64,000 nt of DNA from Fomitopsis serialis (taxonomy: Eukaryota > Basidiomycota > Agaricomycetes > Polyporales > Fomitopsidaceae), in contig NW_025955043.1 in NCBI RefSeq assembly GCF_022376445.1, positions 1-64,000 on the forward strand, in the 5' to 3' direction. The notes under the pieces are model-generated. The model did not search any database. It had not been told where the DNA came from and saw only the letters and a list, made by a program, of their open reading frames with translations. This document shows, one piece after another, positions 54,971-64,000 of this stretch. Position 1 is the first letter of the stretch; the number at the start of each line of letters is the position of its first letter. The translations under genes were made by a program, and so were the position numbers.

Positions 54971-57900
54971 TCATGACACGAGACCGTGCAAATACGAGAT
55001 GTCTTCATCCTCTTCATGGCCCTGCGGCTCGATGCTTTCGCGGTCAGCGTCGTCGTCATCATCATCATCGTCTTCCGTATAATACGTCCTATGACGCGTG
55101 CTCGTCGTGTGGACCGTCGTCTGGCTATGCTGACGATTGTTCACGAGCTACACAAACCAATCCGCCGTCAGTAAATGCGCACAATTCTCAGAACACGAAA
55201 CACTCACCCCGCCGATCGGCCTACTATAGTCCACCTCATCCCTGAAGCTGATCGCGCCCGTACTCCGCATCCCAGCGGCACCCATACCACCCGCAACCGT
55301 GCCCACTCGACGGGGGTCCAACAGTCCCTCAGGCGCGCCCGCGTCACTCGTCTCCGTCGGCGCAGGACTCGGCATGTCGGGCGTGCCAAATAATCCTGCC
55401 AGCCCTCGCCACGGGTGTAGTCCACCATGAAGGTCCGAGGAGGAAGGATACGCAGCATCTGAATGGGTCGAGGGCGTTAGGAAGCCGTACGAGTACGGAT
55501 GTGAACTTGAGTACGACGAGGGCGGCAAGGTTCCTGAGCCATAAGGGACTACGGAATATGCAGCCGTCGGATAAGCCGGGGGTGCATGATTGTGTATGAT
55601 CACAGGCGGGATCGACCCTGGCGGGAGCGTCGGCGACTGCGGTCGCTTGAATGTCGAGCGCCCGAGCGTACCAGGAGCACTCTCCATGCCGCCCATAGCA
55701 GCCATCCGGGGCGAGCTGGACACACCCAGTGCGGTGAGCGCCTGCTGCGAGGTCGCGGGGCTGATTGTCGCGCTTCGGGCTCGTCCGCCGCCGCCGCTAG
55801 ACGCAGCAGAGAGACGCGGATCCGTGTACTGCGAACTGCGGGGGTCCGACTCGGGGAACGAGCTCGGTGCATCGACGTACGACGCCCTCGTCTCGCTCGA
55901 GTCGCTCACACTCGCTCTCCTCCACGGCCTGCTCACGCCCAAGAAGCTCCGTCTCCTTTTCTTGCCCGCACTGCCATCGTTGTCCTCTCCCTCTCCTGGT
56001 GAGCGATACGCGGTCGGCGGGGGGACGCCAGGGACAGTGGGCAGCAGACTCGAGCGCTTGCTCGCGGTGAGGTTGTAGCCGTCTCCATGACCGTTGCTCG
56101 AGCGACCGTCCGCCTGCTTACCATGACCGTCCGAGGACCAGCCATCATGGCCGTGCCCACTGGACGAGCCAGGCCCGCTTCCAAGTGCGTGCGTAGAGCC
56201 GGTGTGCCCGTAGGCCGACCCGCCCGAGTTGTATCCGCCCGAGCCGGTGCCCCCTCCAGAGCCCGTACCATGTCCGTTTGAGGAACCGCTCGCAAAGCCT
56301 TGTGCTCCAGCAGCGGCATCACTCATAGCACCTAGCGCAGCGAACTCGTCCCATGATTGACGCTGTCCCGACGGGGGCGCCGGGTCCACAAACGGATTGG
56401 CACTCGAGTCCGCCGCTAAAGCTGGGTCAGTGTACGGATGCGGTGCAGGATCTGCGAACGGGTCCAGTGGGTTCCCCAGCGAGTGTGGCGGCGAAGAGAG
56501 GACATTCGAGCTGGCATTCGCACTCATCGGCACCGCTGCATACGCCATGTCGCGTCCGCTCAACCACGCCGCAGGGTCCATCCCCGAAGAGCTCCTCGAC
56601 CTCGAGCCCGACTCGGATCGTCCCGGCCTAGCCACGGCAGCAGCTCCCAACAGTGGCGTCGCACTCAGGTGGTCGCTCGAGCTCGCCTGCGCATCTTCGT
56701 CCCCGCTGTTCGTGCGCGACATCGGTGGAGGCGAGCCGTCAGCGAGGTCATGCTCACGTTCGCGACCATGCCCGTCCTCAGAGGCAGCACTGGCAAATGC
56801 ACCAGCGTAGTAGCTCGATGAACCCAACGCGAGGTCCGCCAGCGCGCTCTGTTCGCTGAACCCTGAGAGTGGCCCGGAACTGTTCATCCTATCAAAGCCC
56901 GAGGAACTCGCGTTGCCACCCCTGAGACGGTTATATCCGCCAGCCTGTAAGCTAGCGGGGCCTCCGACCTGCGCCATGCCGCCGGTCGGACTGGTAGGCG
57001 AGCCCGGCGGAAGATCGTCCTCGTCCTCGTCCGCGAGCATGTTCGCAGGGCGGCGCCGAGCGGTATTAGCAAGTGCCTCGGCGACGGCGGCCTCTGCGGC
57101 CTTGTGTGCGCGATGTCTCCGGAGCGCGATGACGAGCAGGACGCCGAGGAGGGAGAGGAAAGCGAGCGAGCCGAGGATCACCCCGGCGAGGGCACCATGA
57201 TTGCGCGCAAAACTACGCCCAAAGTCAGTACACGTAGATCACAACAGCGAATGTAAATGATACTCACATCGCCTCGCCGGCCGAGACCTCAGGGATGAGC
57301 GAGCCGGAGACAATGACGGACGAGCGCACGGTGACGCTCGTCTGCCCATGACTGGTGTAGGTGAGCGTCCAGACGGACGTCTTCGTGACGGTCGTCTCCG
57401 TGTAGTGCACCGTCTTCGTCGTCGCCGAGTGCACCGTCGTCGTCGAGTCCGTCGTGGCGAAGTATGTAGCTGTCCGCGTGCTGACAACAGGGAACGAGAC
57501 CGCAGTATTTGAGTAGGTCCAGGAGTACGTGGCAGACGCTGTCGTCACAGGGGAGGTGAGTGATACCGTTGAGGGCGTGCTCGGTAGTGATGACGATGGA
57601 GGATATGAAGACGAATGGGCAGCCGAAGAAGCCGGAACACTGCTTGTTGAGCGGGACGATGACGCGCTCCTACTAGCAGACGTCGAGGACCGGCTGGAAG
57701 AGGAAGATGCATGGCTAGAAGAAAGAGAAGGGTCAGTATCCGATCTACTCATAACACTCGCATCACTCGTAACATCAGTAACATAAGTCATGACTGTCGT
57801 GAAAGTCGTGGGGTTCATAAGAGAAGAAGACATGCCACTCGAACCGAGATCAACAGAGGAGGACGACCATCCGACGGGGGATGACACGGACATGGACACC

Positions 57901-59677
57901 GCCGAAGTCGTCGGCACATACGTACTACCACTCCCCGACGCTACCCTCGCACTCGTTGATAGGTTCGGATCGCCAGGCCCACTACCCGAGACGGACCCAG
58001 ACATGCCGCCGGTCGTGCGCACCACAGAGGACGTTCCTGAGCCACCTGTGGCGGACGACGCACCCAAGCCCGCCGACGACCGATTATATGCGCTGCTCCC
58101 AACCGTCGAGCTCGGGCCTACGCCGTGATTACTCGACGTCGGCCGGTCCGACGTCCTCGAGAGTCCCGTACCACTAGAGACGGATGTAACGGTGCTACTG
58201 CCCGCGCTAGCGCTCGTTGTGCCGCCTCCAGTCCTGGCTCCACTAAAGGTAGAAGAACCAACACTGCGCGACACGCTCGCGGCAGAAGAAGAGCTCCCCG
58301 GAGCAGTGCTACTCGAGGCGCCGCCACTAGTGGAGGGACCGACGGGCAGGCTACCAGTAGAACCAGTGGAAACGGTCTCCGAGGTCGTCCCGGACGCCGA
58401 AGACGGAGGCGGTACTAACCCGGTGGAACTAGACGGAAGCGCGGAGGCGGAGGCCGACACCGACACCGACGCGGAAGTTGGAGAACGCGAGGCAGAGACA
58501 GAGGTAGATGAAGAGGTCCCCGAACTACTCCGTCGCGCACGCGAGCGCCGCGGGAATCGCCAGCGAGAGTCGCCAAAGTGCACCGCGAGCAACACACCGA
58601 ATAGAAAGAGAAAGAAAGAACGCGCACGGTCAGACGGGTGAGACACCCACGGCCCAAAGACCAGTCGCACACTCACCTTGACGTACTCACGCTCGTGCTC
58701 CTACTCCGGGACGCGGAACTGGATGCCGAGGACGATGACCGAGAGTTTGAGTGCGACTGCGAATGTGAGGTGGACTGCGACTGGGACGTTGACTGCGAAC
58801 GGGTCGACGACTCGCTCGAGGACTTGGGCCAGCTGAACGACAGCGACGACCACCTGCTTGACGAGTGCGAGTGCGAGTGCGACGCCGACCCGCTCCCGCT
58901 CACGGATGAGCTCGCACTCCGCGAGAATGGGTTTGACAGCGAGAACGACGTCGGCACGGAGACTGAAGTGACCGAGACTGAGGGCGCCGAGACTGAGGAC
59001 ACCGAGACTGAGGGTACCGAGACTGAGGACACCGAGACTGAGGATACCGAGACTGAGGGCACCGAGACTGAGGGCACCGAGACTGAAGACACTGAGACCG
59101 AAGGCACCGAGACCGAGAAGGACGTGGCCGAAGCCGCGCTCGTCGACTGCCCGCCGGACCCAGACTGCGGGTCGCCTCTGCTCTGCGAGCCTGGCGCAGA
59201 TGGGGCGCCGGACGTCGAGGCTGCCGGGGAAGTCGGGGCGGAAGGTGCTGAGGGCGAACTGGACATGTCCGACGGGGTGGACGACTGGGAGGCCGTGGTC
59301 GACAAGGATGCCTGCGCGCTCGTCGGGTCGGACGCGCTCGTAGCCGCGGACGCGCCTCCCGTTGACGTCTGCGCGCTGCTCGCATCAGAACTCGAGTTCT
59401 GGCGTGCCATGAGGGGCGGTGCAATGGCTTCGACGGGGAGGCGGACGCTCGCGTTCATATCCCGCGCGTTCGCAGTCTGGACGCAGGCGGCAGAAATCGG
59501 GAGGGGCATCTGCGCGCAGGTGAGGGTCAACGCAAGCAGGCCGAGCGTCGCGCTGATGTTCCGCGGGCGGCGCGCAGGTCTGGATGAAGAGTCAGCTCAC
59601 CGCGCAACTCTGCTCTGGCAGAATAGAACGCACCTTTGCGGCGACCTCGCCGGCCCTGCGTGGACGGTGCTCGACAT
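54971..59677 (-). CDS. Mucin-like single-pass membrane protein
   Basis: Five minus-strand exons (59677-59634, 59579-58677, 58527-57268, 57212-55208, 55147-54971) join in phase to give 1462 aa. A signal sequence follows the first intron (NISATLGLLALTLTCAQ). About 700 residues of Ser/Thr-rich extracellular sequence follow, including a pentapeptide repeat of the SVSVP/SVSVS type. Next come a threonine-rich block with TVTKTSVWTLTYTSHGQTSV, one transmembrane helix (GVILGSLAFLSLLGVLLVIAL), and a long cytosolic tail with an eight-Asp run near its end. The design resembles fungal signalling mucins or wall-stress sensors, heavily O-glycosylated outside with a disordered signalling tail inside. Ligand and pathway are not predictable. 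The start was placed in a 44-nt first exon because the main frame lacks an ATG ahead of the signal sequence. Confidence 0.8.
58954..59118 (-). repeat. Coding minisatellite, 15-bp unit
   Basis: About eleven copies of a 15-bp unit close to 'accgagactgagggc' (plus strand) lie in the mucin-like gene. On the coding strand each unit encodes one Ser-Val-Ser-Val-(Pro/Ser/Thr/Ala) pentapeptide. Copies differ at one or two bases. Confidence 0.85.
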
Positions 59678-60884
59678 GTCTGGGCGCGTATGGGTGGTGG
59701 CGCGCGTCCGCTTCGGGGAGGAGGCTCGCGCAGAGCCGAGATGTATGCATGCGGAGGGGGCGCGTGTGTGCGCAGGCGGCCGCGGAGGGCTGGGTATAGG
59801 GCGGGTTCGCCGGATCTAGACGTGAAGAGACGTGCAGAGAAATAATGGAATCTGTAGGGTAGATGCAAGAGTGAGACGGTCTACGATGCGGCAGTGGGTG
59901 GTCGTGAGAGGTGGGCGTGGGCGAGGGCGTGGACGGGAGGGCATGCGAGGCAGTCGGACGGGCGTGTTTTGGGGTATCATCGCGGGCGTGGGCAGAGACA
60001 GGGAGCATCAGCCGGGGATGCGGCAGAGGCGTATGTATGTCAGACTGGCGTGCCTAGTGACCAGAGTGGAGCTGAGCGCGTTGGCAGGGAGAGCGACCAC
60101 AGGTGGATGGAGTACTGCTGGCAGCGTGAGTCTGCGACGGTGCGCAAGGTGTGCGTGCAGCAGTAAGCCGGTGAGGACGGCGTGCGCATGGAGAGGCCGG
60201 CGACGGCGGGCGTCGCTGGCGGTGGTCGCTGGGTGGGACGGCGAGGGAAGGGGGCGTCGAGGGCGTGCGCAGAGGCCGCTGCGACATAAAACGGGCATCC
60301 CTGCCCACTGCTCCCGGCAAAGACGCCGCACGCACCGTGTCGCTGGCGCAATTCCCAATCTCGCAGATCTGGCGTTGCACGACCCGGCATCTCGGCGCCC
60401 CACCCCGCGCCACCGCCACGCCGCCTCGTGCGTACGCCACCCCCGACTCCCCGCCCCGCCCGCCTTGCCTCTTCTGCTCCCAGCGCGCCCAGTATACCCA
60501 GGAGGGTGCCGGACTCGCCTCGCGCACGCATGGAAACGGCGCACACGCTGCCAGCAGCGTTGTCTGGGTATGCGCTCACCTATGACGCGCATCAGGTACA
60601 CCTGCCCGCCTTGTCAATACAGACGCATCTTATCGACCTCCTCTGTGCGTCCCTAAATGTCATCGAATATTGGCCAGTGCGCACGCCCCCTAACACGCGT
60701 CGCGCTACTGCTCGCACCTCGCCCGGCGTCCGTCCACTCCGGGACGCGACCCTCCGCCGCCGACCACAAACAAGCTCGGACACCTGCTGCCTCGGACGCG
60801 TGGCGCTCCTCCTGAGAACCTCGCCCTCGGCCCGCCGTCCGCGCCAATCCCCGCGCGCGAACACCCTATGTTTAGACGTGCAAT

Positions 60885-60937
60885 AGACCGCAGGCGTCGA
60901 GAATCCTCACAGCACGTAAGGATTACTCACGCCCGAG
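60885..60937 (+). repeat. Short direct repeat, copy 1
   Basis: About 53 bp, close match to 61886-61938, with a shared core 'ctcacagcacgtaagg' then 'ttactcacgc'. The copies are 1001 bp apart, and the flanks are unrelated. Confidence 0.5.
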
Positions 60938-61288
60938 CCCAAATGCCGTACGTATTGCCTCCTCTGCCTGGGCGTTGGCACTCCTTGTAGGCTGAACATC
61001 GCACAATCTCTGCGTGATACCGCGCGCCGCTACACACGTGCAGTTGTGTTTCGTCAGTGCGAGGCCAACCGCGAACACTCTGAACGTACTAGGACGTCGC
61101 GTCTGGGACTCGCCCGCTCAAGGCTAGAGGCATCCACCACTTGTTCTTGAACAGCCTTGATCCCCTTCTGCCTGCGACGCGCGGTCAACTTCGCCACAAA
61201 CCCGGCCCTCCTCCCACGTCCGACATCACCCGAGGTAAGTAAATCGCACTCTCGTCACCCTTCCTGTATCACTCTCCCACAGTGCCAT

Positions 61289-61354
61289 GGCTTCGTGACT
61301 CTCTGGTAAGGCACTCGCCTTACACATGGCGACCCACGCTCTATCGAACGCGCC
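61289..61354 (+). other. tRNA-Val-like relic
   Basis: The first half reads like a valine tRNA, with a D-arm-like 'ctctggtaaggca' and an anticodon arm CTCGCCTTACAC (anticodon TAC). The 3' anticodon strand and the T arm do not pair. It is probably a pseudogene or SINE-type remnant, if not chance. Confidence 0.2.
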
Positions 61355-61885
61355 TTCGTGATCTCTGCGGCCTTCCGAGTCGCTGCCGGAAGGTAGGCAG
61401 TATCGCCGGTGCACCGAACTTCCACTGGACGCTCTACGCACGCGCGTGCTGCGTGCGCACGGCATGGACGTTCTACTCGGCTGCCTCTCGCTCGACGGTC
61501 GCCGCACGTTCAGTACACATTGATTCCGCGTCGTCAGTTAGCAAGTCTGGCTGCTGTGCTGGGACTCGCGCGTGCTCGACGTGTCTCATCGCAGCGCGCG
61601 AAGGTCCAGACACGCTACATATCGTGAACGTATCGTGGCTCAGGCCTTGCTGTGCACCTCGACCACCCATCCAGCGATCACCTACGGCTACCCAGCCATC
61701 TGTCCGAACGCGCTCCCGCTCCCAGTCCTGCACCACATTCAGGTGACCCGTCCCCTCCATCGTCCCACGACTGTCGTCCCATCGAACAGGCCCGCCGCGC
61801 GGCCATCACTACCGTACCACTCACTCAATTGGCGCCGGCGGGGGCGCCGTTGTGGACCTCGCGACTGACGAGTTCCGCCTCACAC

Positions 61886-61938
61886 AGACCGCACACGTCG
61901 ACATTCCTCACAGCACGTAAGGGTTACTCACGCTCGAG
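61886..61938 (+). repeat. Short direct repeat, copy 2
   Basis: Second copy of the 60885-60937 repeat. Confidence 0.5.
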
Positions 61939-64000
61939 AGTGGTAGCGGGACTCACGCAGTCGTTACGATAGCAGCGCAGCGACAGACCAGCAGCCCGCC
62001 AACTCAGCTTGCCCAGCGACCCTACCCGCGATGCTACTGCATTCGCATTGCCGAAAGGCGGTGTCGCCTTTCCCAATAGTTGCGTGCGATGAGTGAGCTT
62101 GGCCCGCTCGGTATGAGGGCGGCTTGCAACGTATCTAACAACGCCTGACGACGCCCGGGCCCGTCTGAGCTGCCCGCACGATCGGACGTCGGACAGCGGC
62201 CGCGAGCCTGCGTATACATAATCTCGGGCCGTCTGAACTTCAAGCCCTCACGTTCATACCAATGGGCCGGTCGCATGGAAGGTACTTTATGATTCACCAC
62301 CTTGCGTCGACGCGAAGTCGGGACGATAATGGGGGCGGGGAGCTGGTGGCCCGAGCGTTTCGATCCGCTGAGAATCGGGTGATGGCGGGCGTGCAGGTAC
62401 CGCGTACCGAGCACTGGTCTTCGGTTGCACAGGTGCCGAACCGCCCGCCCAGAGAGCGGTCGACGCGTTGGGTTGGCCGGAAGACGAGGATGATACACGC
62501 TCATGTCGGGTCGCCGTCTGATTGGTGTATGTACCGATGGGCCTGAGCCAGAGCTCGGTCGCTGGCTGTGTGCGTAGCGTGCTACTGGCGCGGGCTACCA
62601 AGATGAACCCGAACATCGGGGAGACCATTGGATTTACGAAGTCGCTCCCCTGGGTCTTGTCTCAGTGCGCGCTGGTCGTCTCTGGTATGTGAGACGGTAC
62701 TCAAGCTACGCGATGTTATCTAGCCGTGTCATCGCCCAGTGCGCTGGCATCCCAAGTGCCCGTCGGCTGTGTACAACGCCTGACAGCACCAGTGCGTGAT
62801 TTCTCGCGGCTGATCCGACAATGATTACCAGCTCGACAGACCACTATGATTTTGTCCAAGCTGCGTTGAGGCCGAGGTGTGGGTTCAACGTTCAATGGCT
62901 GCCACAGCCACCACGTTGAACGAGGTTATGTATGGCGAGTGTATGAGCGGAGCGTCTGGCACGGGCGTCGACTCGCTCGCGCACAAGTCTCCGTGGCGAA
63001 ACACAAGTGAACGCTTGGTCCTAGAGGCCACATCCCTCAGTTGCGAAGAGTACGTCGTACTCAGGGCATGGTGACCTCACCATGTCAGTGCCATGTTCGC
63101 ATTTAAGCTTCAGCTACAGCAACGCTCAAGCGGTCTGTCTGTCGCGTACAGGGCTTCAAAGCTTCCTGCATCAAACCGGTGCTCGTTCGTTCAATTTTCA
63201 ACATTTCAATATTCAAAGGCCGTGCCAACTAGGTGCGATCCCCCGATAGTCGTCTCGATTTCCTTTGGTGGCCCGGAGCGCCAGGGAGGTTTGCCTCCGT
63301 TGTGACTACAAGGGGTGTAGTCATTGATCGCCGTCGGTCCGAATAGTGTCTACGCGTTTCCTGGGATAAGAGGCGACGCGCTTTCTCCTGTACTTCGAGT
63401 AGAACTGCTGCGGCCTGTTATTGGGACTCAAGATTGACCGGGGTTGCGTACAATGAGAAGAGTGGCGCGGCGAGGGGATAGAGGACGGGCGCCTACGCGA
63501 GTGTGGCGCGGATTGATGGGCGTCTGATTTATGTCGTTCATCTCCGGACGTAACTCGTTTGCGAACAGCGATGCGACGCCTACCGACAGATAACTCTTCG
63601 TTAGGGCATACTTGCGTTGGATATGCGATGGCTCACATCTCACAGCTGAACATATTCTCAACGCAGCGATGAGCAGCGATGTAGGGTTTTGAGACGGCTG
63701 GAGTGCTGTCACTGTGCTGGAGGCCCTGTGACAGCCTGAGGCTGGGTGCAGGTACGCCGGGGGAAGTCCGCTTGCTTCCAGCGTCCTGTCGCTCGATCGT
63801 GCACCAAACATGTCTGTCAACGAATGCAGCCCTATTTGGGTTCCGAGCTAGACGCGAACTCTGCAGCCTGCGCTCCCTTGCCCTCCGCCCTCCAGGTCCG
63901 CCCCCTCCTTCCTTCTCTCTCTTCCTCTCCCAGCTGACCAACTCACCTAGCCCAACTCTAGGTGTCCTTCACAGTCCTTTAGAGTTCGATATGGCTTCTC

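Larger units (their letters stand above)
59678..64000. other. 4.3-kb gene-free right end
   Basis: Promoter and leader of the mucin-like gene, then sequence without a supported gene. Open frames are long in the first kilobase only because GC content is high. Small repeated and tRNA-like pieces are noted separately. Confidence 0.4.

Noticed and set aside
58638..59819. 393-codon plus-strand ORF rich in Thr-Glu repeats
   Set aside because: It is the antisense shadow of the mucin-like gene's Ser/Val repeat; the minus strand has signal peptide, membrane helix and matching splice phases.
59832..60656. 274-codon plus-strand ORF upstream of the mucin-like gene
   Set aside because: Arg/Ala-rich composition typical of GC-rich non-coding sequence and no domain.
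1..64000. CRISPR arrays, operons, ribosome-binding sites and integrase attachment sites
   Set aside because: The sequence is eukaryotic with spliced genes; none of these prokaryotic structures was seen.
1..64000. Complete tRNA or rRNA genes
   Set aside because: Reading both strands for T-arm and anticodon-arm patterns gave only one poor tRNA-like relic.

Overview
The window reads as a chromosome segment from a filamentous basidiomycete, most likely a wood-decay-type agaricomycete. The evidence is many introns of about 50-80 nt, exons as short as 13 nt, basidiomycete-style F-box, Zn2Cys6, UstYa-like and mucin-type membrane proteins, and fungal DNA transposons. The species cannot be named from this. 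Splice sites were placed by hand, using GT-AG ends, reading phase and family knowledge. For most multi-exon genes the phases close exactly on the stop codon.

Layout. 0.66-2.1 kb (+): a single-pass membrane protein whose tail is frameshifted three times. 2.1-7.5 kb: no gene recognised. 7.5-9.7 kb (-): a Zn2Cys6 transcription factor. 13.3-15.0 kb (+): an F-box protein. 16.5-18.5 kb (-): mitochondrial SAM50, divergent from a 16-exon MATE transporter at 18.7-21.7 kb (+). 22.3-23.0 kb (-): protein-kinase-like remains. 23.8-26.8 kb (+): an OPT oligopeptide transporter. 27.2-28.7 kb (+): a class I histone deacetylase. About 29 kb: a retroelement relic. 29.8-32.9 kb (+): TORC2 subunit SIN1. 33.2-33.65 kb (-): mitochondrial ribosomal protein uS8.

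33.7-41.5 kb is a mobile-element island. It holds a decayed copy of the deacetylase promoter and first exon, a 222-codon gene split by a 1.66-kb fold-back element (755-bp arms, 148-bp core, 3-bp ACC target duplication), and a complete 4.36-kb pogo-like transposon with perfect 26-bp inverted repeats, TA duplication and an open 940-aa DD35D transposase.

To the right are a secreted metallophosphoesterase with 12 exons (42.1-43.9 kb, +), a second F-box gene whose first intron is swollen to 882 nt by nested inverted-repeat insertions (44.4-47.0 kb, -), an inverted fragment of the split gene (47.3-47.7 kb), a UstYa-type protein with a one-base break in a G run (48.0-49.1 kb, -), a small possibly secreted ORF (49.5-49.9 kb, -), a 1242-aa disordered acidic protein (50.0-53.9 kb, +), and a 1462-aa mucin-like membrane protein with a 15-bp coding minisatellite (55.0-59.7 kb, -). 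The last 4.3 kb shows no gene I can support.

The functional genes are mainly housekeeping and signalling (mitochondrial import, mitoribosome, TORC2, chromatin, transport). They do not form an evident operon or metabolic cluster. The most unusual structure is the transposon island and the gene fragments around it.
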